Positions 25,158-32,497 of a stretch of 36,269 nt of DNA are shown in pieces (positions within the stretch are counted from its first letter, which is position 1; the number at the start of each line of letters is the position of its first letter). This DNA is from Desulfobacteraceae bacterium (GTDB taxonomy: Bacteria > Desulfobacterota > Desulfobacteria > Desulfobacterales > JAABSP01). The translations under genes and the position numbers were made by a program. The stretch lies in the NCBI GenBank assembly GCA_011390065.1, contig JAABTD010000021.1:1-36269 (forward strand). Direction: 5' to 3'. Under the pieces are notes generated by a model. That model ran no database searches. It was not told the origin of the DNA and worked only from the letters and a program-made list of their open reading frames with translations.

Positions 25158-26765
25158 ATGGAACCGGTTTTGCTGTATGACACCACCTTGAGAGACGGCA
25201 CCCAGGGCGAAAACATCAATTTTTCAGCCGAGGAGAAGATCAAGATCGCCCGTCGGCTGGATGATTTCGGCATCCATTACATTGAAGGCGGGTGGCCCGG
25301 TTCCAATCCCAGGGATCAACGATTTTTCGAACTGGCGGCCGACGAAGACTTCAAAACCGCGCGATTGACCGCCTTCGGGGCGACCCGCCGGCCCGGCATC
25401 GCCCCGGAGGAGGATGCGAACCTGGCGGCCCTCCTGGAAAGCAAGACCCCCGCCGTGGCGGTGTTCGGAAAAACCTGGGATCTGCACGTCCGGATCATGG
25501 AAAACACCCTGGAAGAAAACCTGGCCATGATCGGCGACACCACGGCTTTTCTGAAACGTCACGGCCGGGAGATCATTTACGATGCCGAGCATTTCTTCGA
25601 CGGTTACCGAGACAATCCGGACTACGCCCTGGACACCTTAAAGGCGGCCGTGGAAAACGGGGCCGATGTGGTCGTGCTCTGCGACACCAATGGCGGAACG
25701 CTGCCGTTCGACATTGAACGCATCGTCTGCGACGTCCGCCGCTTTCTGTCGGACGGGTTCGGTGAAGATCGCGTCCGGTTGGGCATCCACTGCCACAACG
25801 ACAGCGGCGTGGCCGTGGCCAACACCGTCATGGCGGTTCAGTCCGGCGTGGTCATGGTCCAGGGCACCATCAACGGTTACGGCGAACGGTGCGGCAACGC
25901 CGATCTGACGTCGGTAATCCCCATTCTCTGTGAAAAGATGGACCGCCCGTGCGTGCCGGAAGAGAATCTGGCCCAGCTCCAGCAGCTTTCCCGGTATGTG
26001 AGCGAGACGGCCAACATGATCCCCCTCAACAGCCGCCCCTTTGTGGGCAAGAGCGCCTTTGCCCATAAAGGGGGCATCCATGTGAGCGCGGTGATGAAGG
26101 AGCCCCGCGCCTATGAGCACATGGATCCGCAGCGGGTGGGAAATGACCGTCGGGTGCTGGTGTCGGACATGTCCGGCAAGAGCAACGTGGAATACAAAGC
26201 CCGGGAACTCGGGGTCCGGTTGGGCGGCAACGGGTTCGACAGCCGGCGGATCGTCTCGAAGATCAAGTGCATGGAACAGGATGGCTATCAGTTCGACGTG
26301 GCCGATGGCTCGTTTCAGATCCTCATGGAAAAGTTCACGGATCAGTTTATGCCGGCCTTTGAACTGGAATCCTTCCGGGTGACCGTTGAAAAGGACAAGG
26401 ACAAACCCTGCTCGGCCCACGCGACCATCAAAATCTCCGTGGGAGACCAGCACGAAATCACCGCCGCCGAAGGCCACGGCCCGGTGAGCGCCCTGGACAA
26501 CGCCATGCGAAAGGCCCTCGGTCAGTTCTTCCCGGACATCGACGCCATGCACCTGGTGGATTTCAAGGTGCGCGTCATCGACGGCCGGGAAGGGGCCGCG
26601 GCCCGGGTCCGGGTCCTCATCGAGTCCCGTGACGAACAGGAGATCTGGTCCACCATCGGGGTGTCCGAAGACATTATCGAAGCCAGTTGGCAGGCCCTGG
26701 CCGACAGTTATCAGTGCAAACTGGCTGTTTCCGCACTGGCGGAGGAGCGGCGGAAGGCGGGGTGA
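25158..26765 (+). CDS. cimA: (R)-citramalate synthase
   Basis: A 535-residue member of the LeuA/CimA/homocitrate synthase family. The N-terminal DTTLRDGTQGENINFS, with GTQGEN where LeuA has GEQSPG, and IEGGWPGSNPRD mark citramalate synthase. Metal ligands lie in GIHCHNDSG; the C-terminal third is the LeuA-type allosteric dimer domain (ATIKISVGDQHEITAAEG). It joins pyruvate and acetyl-CoA to (R)-citramalate, leading to 2-ketobutyrate for isoleucine without threonine deaminase. Its placement between ilvC and leuA fits. It follows ilvC by 23 nt and is preceded by AAAGGAGAGG. An 8-bp tandem repeat begins 4 nt after its stop. Confidence 0.93.
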   Translation: MEPVLLYDTTLRDGTQGENINFSAEEKIKIARRLDDFGIHYIEGGWPGSNPRDQRFFELAADEDFKTARLTAFGATRRPGIAPEEDANLAALLESKTPAVAVFGKTWDLHVRIMENTLEENLAMIGDTTAFLKRHGREIIYDAEHFFDGYRDNPDYALDTLKAAVENGADVVVLCDTNGGTLPFDIERIVCDVRRFLSDGFGEDRVRLGIHCHNDSGVAVANTVMAVQSGVVMVQGTINGYGERCGNADLTSVIPILCEKMDRPCVPEENLAQLQQLSRYVSETANMIPLNSRPFVGKSAFAHKGGIHVSAVMKEPRAYEHMDPQRVGNDRRVLVSDMSGKSNVEYKARELGVRLGGNGFDSRRIVSKIKCMEQDGYQFDVADGSFQILMEKFTDQFMPAFELESFRVTVEKDKDKPCSAHATIKISVGDQHEITAAEGHGPVSALDNAMRKALGQFFPDIDAMHLVDFKVRVIDGREGAAARVRVLIESRDEQEIWSTIGVSEDIIEASWQALADSYQCKLAVSALAEERRKAG

Positions 26766-26769
26766 CAAA

Positions 26770-26828
26770 GGGACAGAGGGACAGAGGGACAGAGGGACAG
26801 AGGGACAGAGGGACAGAGGGACAGAGGG
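26770..26828. repeat. Tandem array of seven 8-bp units GGGACAGA
   Basis: Seven perfect copies of GGGACAGA run from 26770 to 26825, followed by a partial GGG, starting 4 nt after the cimA stop. A degenerate unit (TGACAAA) precedes the array. It lies in the untranslated cimA-leuA gap, so a change in copy number would alter spacing but not a protein. Such arrays are prone to replication slippage. Confidence 0.9.
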
Positions 26829-26892
26829 CGGCTGGAAGGTTGTCCGCAAACGATGTTCAGGAGAGATGAGTTGAGAAGAAGAGAAGGTGACC

Positions 26893-26923
26893 ACGCCGCG
26901 GGGCGCTTTGCGCAATCCCCGCG
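26893..26923 (+). promoter_or_regulatory. Stable hairpin in the cimA-leuA gap
   Basis: GCCGCGGGG (26893-26901) pairs perfectly with CCCCGCGGC (26915-26923), and a 3-bp CGC/GCG pair can extend it inside the loop. No T run follows. It may protect or pause the transcript before leuA; no leucine-rich leader peptide was found in this gap. Confidence 0.45.
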
Positions 26924-27011
26924 GCCCATGCTCGGTGGGGTTGCGGCAGGCGGTTGAAACCAGTTGCGATTCACAAGTCACTAACCACTTTTTTACCATA
27001 AGGAGCAACCC

Positions 27012-28550
27012 ATGAGCGATCGTGTTTATGTTTTCGATACCACGTTGAGAGACGGCGAGCAGTCCCCGGGCGCCAGCATGAACACCGGAGAAAAACTGCG
27101 TCTGGCGACCCAGCTGGAAAAGCTGGGCGTGGACACCATCGAGGCCGGCTTCCCGGCGGCGTCCGAGGGCGATTTCGAGGCGGTCTCCCGGATCGCGGAA
27201 AAGATCAAGCGGGCCGAAATCGCCGGATTGGCCCGGGCTTCCAAATCGGACATCGACAAGGCGTGGGGGGCGGTGCAGCATGCGGCGAAACCCAAGATTC
27301 ATACCTTCATCGCCACGTCGGACATCCATCTGGAATACAAACTGAAGATGACCCGGGACCAGGTCCTGCAGGCCGCCATCGACGCGGTCCGGTACGCCAG
27401 GTCGTTCACGCCCGTGGTGGAGTTTTCCGCCGAGGACGGCTCCCGCAGCGATCCGGATTTTCTGTGCAAGATTTTTGAGGCGGCCATCGAATCGGGCGCC
27501 ACGGTGGTCAACCTGCCCGACACGGTGGGGTACGCCATCCCCGCCGAGTTCTCGGAACTGGTCCGGTACGTCATCGCCCACACGCCCAACATCGGCAAGG
27601 CGATCCTGAGCGTCCACTGCCACAACGATCTGGGACTGGCCACGGCCAACACCCTTGCGGCCCTCCATGCCGGGGCCCGGCAGGCGGAAGTGACCATCAA
27701 CGGCATCGGCGAGCGGGCCGGCAACACCTCCCTGGAAGAAGTCGTCATGACGCTGCACACGCGGCCTAATTACCTGCCCATGGAAACCGGCATCCACACG
27801 GAGCATATCTACCCCACCAGCCGACTGGTCTCCATGATCACCGGCATGATGGTTCAGCCCAACAAGGCCATCGTGGGCGCCAACGCTTTTGCCCATGAAG
27901 CGGGGATTCACCAGGACGGGGTTCTGAAAAACCCCATGACCTACGAAATCATGAAGCCGGAGACCGTGGGGCTGAACCGCAACATCATGGTCCTGGGCAA
28001 GCATTCGGGGCGTCACGCCCTGAAGGATCGGTTAAAAGAGATGGGATACGACCTGTCTGCTGAAGAATTGCAGCTGGTCTTCGGCAAGTTCAAGGAACTG
28101 GCCGACAAGAAAAAGCATGTAGTGGACGAAGACCTGGAAGTGATCGTCACGGAGGGCATTCTCCGGACCTCGGAAGTCTTCAAGCTGGAATACATCCACG
28201 TCACCTGCGGCAGCACGGTGATGCCCATGGCCAGCGTCAAGCTCGCCATCAACGGCCGCTCCGTCAAGGACGCCGCCTACGGCAACGGCCCCATCGACGC
28301 GGCCTTCAACGCCATTGCCAAGCTGACGGGGGCCCAGTCCGAGCTGCTCCGGTTCTCCGTTTCCGCCCTGACCGGCGGCACCGACGCCCAGGGCGAAGTG
28401 ACCGTCCGCCTGAAGGAAAACGGCCTGATGGCGTTAGGAAAGGGCGCCGACCCCGACATCATCACCGCCAGCGCCAAGGCTTATATTAACGGGCTGAATC
28501 GGTTGGAGTATTTGAAGACGCATCCGGTGGAGAAGGCCCAGCACGTGTAA
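27012..28550 (+). CDS. leuA: 2-isopropylmalate synthase
   Basis: A 512-residue LeuA of bacterial length, the first committed step of leucine synthesis: 2-ketoisovalerate plus acetyl-CoA. It has the signature DTTLRDGEQSPGASM near the N-terminus, IEAGFPAASEGDFEAV, the metal motif VHCHNDLGLATANT and NAFAHEAGIHQDGVLKN. The C-terminal part (about 390-500) is the leucine-binding regulatory domain. A TAAGGAG box precedes the ATG. The gene is separated from cimA by 246 nt that contain the tandem repeat and a hairpin. It is the last gene before a terminator; leuB, leuC and leuD are not in the window. Confidence 0.95.
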   Translation: MSDRVYVFDTTLRDGEQSPGASMNTGEKLRLATQLEKLGVDTIEAGFPAASEGDFEAVSRIAEKIKRAEIAGLARASKSDIDKAWGAVQHAAKPKIHTFIATSDIHLEYKLKMTRDQVLQAAIDAVRYARSFTPVVEFSAEDGSRSDPDFLCKIFEAAIESGATVVNLPDTVGYAIPAEFSELVRYVIAHTPNIGKAILSVHCHNDLGLATANTLAALHAGARQAEVTINGIGERAGNTSLEEVVMTLHTRPNYLPMETGIHTEHIYPTSRLVSMITGMMVQPNKAIVGANAFAHEAGIHQDGVLKNPMTYEIMKPETVGLNRNIMVLGKHSGRHALKDRLKEMGYDLSAEELQLVFGKFKELADKKKHVVDEDLEVIVTEGILRTSEVFKLEYIHVTCGSTVMPMASVKLAINGRSVKDAAYGNGPIDAAFNAIAKLTGAQSELLRFSVSALTGGTDAQGEVTVRLKENGLMALGKGADPDIITASAKAYINGLNRLEYLKTHPVEKAQHV

Positions 28551-28580
28551 GCGATGTTATACGAGGTTCATTGATCCATA

Positions 28581-28614
28581 AAGGGCCGCCCCTGTCGCGG
28601 GCGGCCCTTCTTTT
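28581..28614 (+). terminator. Terminator of the ilv-leu operon
   Basis: An 11-bp perfect stem (28581-28591 with 28599-28609) with a 7-nt loop is followed by TTCTTTT. It ends the ilvD-leuA transcription unit and may also receive the opposing minus-strand gene. Confidence 0.88.
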
Positions 28615-28647
28615 GTAGAAGAGGGAGGAAAGGCAGGCCCGGTTCGA

Positions 28648-29343
28648 TCAGGGCGCGGTTTTTCCGGCAGCGGAGCCCGCAAAGGTTTCCGACAGCTTTT
28701 CCACAAGCGTCGTCTGATTTTCGAAAAACTGTTTCAGAATCTGGCGCCTCTCGGTGTTCTGGAGATTATCGCTTTTCACTGCTTCCAGGATCGTCTGCTG
28801 ATCTTCCGCCATCCGGTTCAGGATAGCCTGAAGTCGCTCCTGTCCTTTTCCGAGAAAGGTCTGTTGGGTTTTTAACTCCCGGGCAATTGATGTGTCCAAA
28901 GAGGCCTGCCCCTCCTGGATCTGGCTGCCGATGCGGCTTTGACCCGCCATGACCTTCGTTATGGCTTCCTGCGTCGTCTGTGCGTTGGCGGTGAGTTTCG
29001 ATTGGACCGTTCCGGCCACGCCGGCCAATTGGGTTTTCAGGTCTTCAGATACCGATCCGAGGGCCTTCTGGGTTTCGGCCACTTCTTTGCGAAGCGCGTC
29101 GATGGTTTCCAGAACAGCCGAAAAGCGTTCGGGGTCGTTTAGCTGTTTGATCGCCTCTGAATTTCGGTAGTTGCCGGAAACGGTGAACAACATCAGGCCC
29201 AAAGTCATCCACACGGAGATGATGCCCATCCATATCAGGGTTTTCATTTCCTTGAGATTTTCCCGGCCGCCGTTTCCGGAAGATGTTTCGGACTCAGCCT
29301 GGTCGTCAACAGGCCGCAACGTTTTGATATTGTTTTCGGTCAT
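28648..29343 (-). CDS. Membrane-anchored coiled-coil protein, unrecognised (231 aa)
   Basis: I do not recognise a named family. The first 33 residues are polar, followed by a single hydrophobic segment (about 34-54, TLIWMGIISVWMTLGLMLFTV). The remainder is a long Gln/Glu/Lys/Thr-rich helical region with heptad-like spacing, probably a coiled coil on the far side of the membrane. It resembles the general build of small structural or chemoreceptor-like coiled-coil proteins but lacks a signalling-domain hairpin motif. The start at 29343 is preceded by AGGAGG. A good promoter lies at 29424-29452. Its role is unknown. Confidence 0.75.
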   Translation of the reverse strand: MTENNIKTLRPVDDQAESETSSGNGGRENLKEMKTLIWMGIISVWMTLGLMLFTVSGNYRNSEAIKQLNDPERFSAVLETIDALRKEVAETQKALGSVSEDLKTQLAGVAGTVQSKLTANAQTTQEAITKVMAGQSRIGSQIQEGQASLDTSIARELKTQQTFLGKGQERLQAILNRMAEDQQTILEAVKSDNLQNTERRQILKQFFENQTTLVEKLSETFAGSAAGKTAP

Positions 29344-29423
29344 CGGGGCCTCCTTGATCCGTTTGGATGGATGAAAAGATCAGATAATCGGGTGGTCGGC
29401 CTTTATTTCAAGGGCGCTGCGAA

Positions 29424-29452
29424 TTAGTATTAAAGCCGACAGGGGTTGTCAA
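29424..29452 (-). promoter_or_regulatory. Promoter for the coiled-coil membrane protein gene
   Basis: On the minus strand a perfect TTGACA (29447-29452) is followed after 17 nt by TACTAA (29424-29429), about 80 nt before the start codon. Confidence 0.55.
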
Positions 29453-29479
29453 ACAAAATAATGACAGGAGACGCCTTCA

Positions 29480-29695
29480 ATGCCTTTTGTTGAAATGCCG
29501 GGGGTGACCGGCAAAGTCTATATTTCCGAAAACCGTTCGGATGAATCGAAAAAGCATGATTGCAAGGACTGCTTCTCCTGCCAGATGTGCAGTGATGACC
29601 GATGTCATTTGTGTCGACCGGAAACCCGATCATGGAATCGTGAAAGGGACGGTTGTCGATGCGGATGTGATGGATCGCGCAGGGGTGGAAATTGA
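29480..29695 (+). CDS. Cys-rich small protein (71 aa)
   Basis: A small frame with an AGGAG box 9-10 nt upstream of the ATG. It begins MPFVEMPGVTGKVYI and has a dense cluster, CKDCFSCQMCSDDRCHLCR (about residues 28-46), with six Cys. The spacing suggests binding of one or two metal ions or an iron-sulphur cluster. I recall similar short proteins in deltaproteobacteria, without a known function. After residue 46 the sequence becomes Arg/Gly-rich and less convincing; a frameshift near the end or an extended tail is possible. It converges on the next minus-strand gene, whose stop is 21 nt away. Confidence 0.65.
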   Translation: MPFVEMPGVTGKVYISENRSDESKKHDCKDCFSCQMCSDDRCHLCRPETRSWNRERDGCRCGCDGSRRGGN

Positions 29696-29716
29696 ACGGT
29701 TGCGTCGGCCCGGGCG

Positions 29717-30451
29717 TTATTGGGATCGGTTTTTCTCAATTTCCTTCAGCAGGCGCTGAGCGGCTTTGTCGATGAGGCGGATGTAATTGACAAGCGTGCT
29801 TTTGGGAAAATCATAGGACAGGGCTAAACGGGAGAACCGCAGGATCGATTCGAAGGTATGCTTCAGCATCGGCGTCAGGACTGTTTCCGGGCCGGATATC
29901 ACTTCGATGTCTTCAGCTTCCAGCGGCTCGGCGTCTTCTTCTCCGGGCGGGCGGAAACCGATTCGGTAGAGGCAACGTTCGATGACTTCACCTGGGGTCC
30001 CGTCTTCGTCTGCCAGGCGATCGATCATCCATTTGGGAAGCGAGACGCTCATTTTGCGCTTTTTCAGGTGTTCCGGCAGCCCTTGGATGATTCTGCTGAA
30101 TTCCAGATCTTCCTCAAGCTCCCGGCGGTTTTTCTCACGGGCCTTGGCCGTTTCCTGCTCCTGGAAAGCCAGTTCGTCCTTTAGGGCGTGTTGGAGGTGA
30201 TTTGCCAGCGGGAGGAGAGTGGACAGGGCTTTTTCCTGAGTTTCATCCAGCACCAGATCTTCAAACTGGTCGAGATCCTGTTCGATGCGACGGATGCATT
30301 CCTGTAGTTCCTCCTGGTTCATGGACATGATGGAGTGGAGCCTGCCTGTTTTATCCTTCCAGAAGCCGTCGGGCGTTGGCTCAGGGTGTTCCAGGTAATA
30401 AAAACACCGTTTGATAAAGGCTCGGATCTGTTTTTGAACGGCGTCGTTCAT
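29717..30451 (-). CDS. Unrecognised helical protein with a ribbon-helix-helix-like motif (244 aa)
   Basis: No family is recognised. The protein is charged and mostly helical, with no signal or membrane segment. Residues 60-130 are Glu/Gln-rich and probably coiled coil (ETAKAREKNRRELEEDLEF). At about 133-167 the segment KMSVSLPKWMIDRLADEDG followed by TPGEVIERCLYRIG has the look of a ribbon-helix-helix DNA-binding motif: a short strand followed by two helices. It lies in the middle rather than at the N-terminus, which is unusual. The gene is divergent from the glycan cluster. A DNA-binding or partition-like role is only a suggestion. Confidence 0.7.
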   Translation of the reverse strand: MNDAVQKQIRAFIKRCFYYLEHPEPTPDGFWKDKTGRLHSIMSMNQEELQECIRRIEQDLDQFEDLVLDETQEKALSTLLPLANHLQHALKDELAFQEQETAKAREKNRRELEEDLEFSRIIQGLPEHLKKRKMSVSLPKWMIDRLADEDGTPGEVIERCLYRIGFRPPGEEDAEPLEAEDIEVISGPETVLTPMLKHTFESILRFSRLALSYDFPKSTLVNYIRLIDKAAQRLLKEIEKNRSQ

Positions 30452-30543
30452 AGGTCGATTCCCGTCTGTTTCCTTTTATTTAGGCCTATACTTGAAAAGG
30501 GTCCTTCTGTCAAACCAGAGACGCGGATTCCCATGGCATCGGC

Positions 30544-30572
30544 TTGCTTTTCGTGGAATAACCGTTTACAAA
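30544..30572 (+). promoter_or_regulatory. Candidate promoter of the surface-glycan cluster
   Basis: TTGCTT (30544-30549) and TACAAA (30567-30572) are 17 nt apart. Transcription would begin near 30579, which favours the ATG at 30617 as the glycosyltransferase start over the upstream ATGs. Confidence 0.35.
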
Positions 30573-30616
30573 ATGATGTGGTTATGGTTATTTCACAAGG
30601 TGGAAGCGCGGAGACA

Positions 30617-31804
30617 ATGGACGAACAGGCCCCGCATGGGCATGGAGGATTTGAGCCATTGCCGGAAGACAAAAACAGAATCGCCGTTTTCGTGTCGTTT
30701 TCCGGGCACGGCGGCGTGGAACGGATGATGCTCAATCTGTGCGAGGGCTTGGTGTTCCTCGGTCATCCGGTGGATCTGCTGCTGATCAAAGACCGGAGCC
30801 GGTATCTGGCGACGGCCCATCCCGATATCCGCATCATCAGACTGCGGGCCTCCCATGCGCTCAGCGCATTGCCGGAACTGGTCCGCTACCTGAAGCGCGA
30901 GCGCCCGGCCGCCCTGCTGGCCGCCAAGGATCGGGCCAATCGAATCGCCATTGTCGGAAAACGTCTGGCGGGCGTGCCGACCCGACTGGCGGTTCGCATG
31001 GGCACCCATGTGTCGGGGTCCCTGATCGGGAAACCCGACGCCTTGAAGATCCTGTGGCGGTTGATGATACGGCTTTTTTACAACCGGGCCGACGAGATCG
31101 TCGGCAACTCAAAGGGCATCATCGAAGACTTGAGCGGCATCACCGGTTTGCCAATGGATCGGATGACGGTGATCCCGAACCCGGTGGTCACGGACCGGAT
31201 GGCGGTGCTCGCGGCAGAAGCGGTCGATCATCCATGGTTTGTGGAGGATGAGCCGCCGGTGATCCTCGGCTCCGGTCGATTGACCCGGCAGAAAGATTTC
31301 GCAACGCTGGTCCGGGCCTTTGCCCAGGTTCGACAAAACCGCCCTTGTCGGTTGGTGATCCTGGGGGAAGGGCGCGACCGCGCCATGCTGGAAGGGCTGG
31401 CCGGCGAATTGGGGGTTGAAAAAGACGTGGATCTGCCCGGATTCGTTGACAACCCCTACGCCTATGTGGCAAAAGCCTCGCTTTTCGCCCTGTCTTCGAT
31501 TTGGGAAGGCGCGCCCAACGTGCTGGTGGAGGCGTTGGCGCTGGGCATCCCGTCCGTTGCTGCGGATTGCCCCAGCGGGCCGGCGGAGATACTGGCGGGC
31601 GGCCGATACGGCAGGCTGGTCCCGCCGGGGGATGCCGGGGCGTTGGCCCGGGCCATTGTCGAAACGTTGGACCATCCGCCGGAGACGGGAATGCTGAAGG
31701 ACGCCGCAGCGGACTATACCCAGGCAGTCAGCAGCCGGCGGTATCGCGACCTGCTGCTTCCCGCAGAAGCTGAACACTCAAAAAGCGCAGAGGCCCGGAG
31801 CTGA
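30617..31804 (+). CDS. Glycosyltransferase family 4 (GT-B fold)
   Basis: A 395-residue cytoplasmic glycosyltransferase. The frame is open from 30335, but the recognisable GT4 fold begins with RIAVFVSFSGHGGVERMMLN about 22 residues after the ATG at 30617, so this start is preferred; ATGs at 30533 and 30584 remain possible. The acceptor half is followed by the linker GNSKGIIEDLS and VIPNPV, and the donor half has GSGRLTRQKDFATLVRAFA and the EX7E catalytic motif in SIWEGAPNVLVEALALG. It transfers an activated sugar, probably to an LPS core or other surface glycan given the GT9 gene two positions downstream. The stop lies 3 nt before the sulfotransferase start. Confidence 0.9.
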   Translation: MDEQAPHGHGGFEPLPEDKNRIAVFVSFSGHGGVERMMLNLCEGLVFLGHPVDLLLIKDRSRYLATAHPDIRIIRLRASHALSALPELVRYLKRERPAALLAAKDRANRIAIVGKRLAGVPTRLAVRMGTHVSGSLIGKPDALKILWRLMIRLFYNRADEIVGNSKGIIEDLSGITGLPMDRMTVIPNPVVTDRMAVLAAEAVDHPWFVEDEPPVILGSGRLTRQKDFATLVRAFAQVRQNRPCRLVILGEGRDRAMLEGLAGELGVEKDVDLPGFVDNPYAYVAKASLFALSSIWEGAPNVLVEALALGIPSVAADCPSGPAEILAGGRYGRLVPPGDAGALARAIVETLDHPPETGMLKDAAADYTQAVSSRRYRDLLLPAEAEHSKSAEARS

Positions 31805-31807
31805 ATC

Positions 31808-32497
31808 ATGCTGCTTTCACCAGCCCATAAGTTTCTGTTCGTCCATATCGCCAAAACCGGCGGCACCAGTATTCGTGCCGCCCTGGGCCCTTACAAATGG
31901 CGGGATCCTTACCGGATTCCCATGGCGATCTGCAGCCGGATCAGCGGGTTCACCGGGCATCGGATCGCCTGCAAGCCGCCCCGGCACGCCAAGATCATTG
32001 CGGCCTATGAAATGCTGCCCAGGGAATTTTTCGACCGCCTGTTCAAATTCGCCTTTGTCCGCAATCCCTGGGATCTTCAGGTGAGTTCGTTTCATCACAT
32101 CCGGCGGGAACGGCCCCATCTCATAGAGGGATTGGACGATTTCGAAAGCTTTCTGCGCTGGAAGTTGAAAGCGGACCGGCCCTATCAGTTCCACATCGAC
32201 ACGTCGATCGAACTGCAGTCGGATTATTTAATCGACTTGAGAGGGAAGGTGATCGTCGATTTCATCGGACGGTATGAGAACCTGGCCGACGATTTTCGGC
32301 AGGCCTGCGCCAAAATCGGCATCGATCCGCCGCGATTGCCCCACAAGCGGCAGGCAACGGATCGGAAAGACTACCGGAGATATTACACGGACGAGACCGC
32401 GCAACTGATCGCCGACCGGTTCAAAACCGACATCGAGATGTTCGGATACGCTTTCGACGATCCTGCGCATCGGTCCGGCGCCGCTGTTTTGAGATGA
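31808..32497 (+). CDS. Sulfotransferase family protein (carbohydrate type)
   Basis: A 229-residue protein with the PAPS-binding motifs of the Sulfotransfer_2 group. The 5'-phosphosulfate loop FLFVHIAKTGGTSIR is at about residues 9-23, and the 3'-phosphate motif FAFVRNPWDLQVSSF at about 81-95. DFIGRYENLADDF, later in the protein, is also typical. No membrane anchor is visible, so it would act in the cytoplasm. Sitting between two glycosyltransferase genes, it probably sulfates a sugar of the surface glycan, using PAPS. The stop overlaps the next start as ATGA, showing tight coupling. Confidence 0.87.
   Translation: MLLSPAHKFLFVHIAKTGGTSIRAALGPYKWRDPYRIPMAICSRISGFTGHRIACKPPRHAKIIAAYEMLPREFFDRLFKFAFVRNPWDLQVSSFHHIRRERPHLIEGLDDFESFLRWKLKADRPYQFHIDTSIELQSDYLIDLRGKVIVDFIGRYENLADDFRQACAKIGIDPPRLPHKRQATDRKDYRRYYTDETAQLIADRFKTDIEMFGYAFDDPAHRSGAAVLR

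Noticed and set aside
26770-26828. CRISPR array
   Set aside because: The units are 8 bp and contiguous, with no spacers, and no cas genes are nearby.
26852-26956. Second leader peptide or T-box ahead of leuA
   Set aside because: The frame starting at 26852 has few Leu codons, no T-box consensus was seen, and the hairpin at 26893-26923 lacks a T run.
25638-28016. 792-residue minus-strand frame spanning cimA, the repeats and leuA
   Set aside because: Entirely antisense to two certain genes; it is open only because GC-rich codons rarely give stops on the opposite strand. The repeated SLCPSVP segment is the 8-bp repeat read backwards.
29541-29759. Second frame overlapping the Cys-rich microprotein
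   Set aside because: It has no ribosome site and no Cys pattern and overlaps the better-supported gene; it could be the original tail if a frameshift occurred, but nothing proves it.
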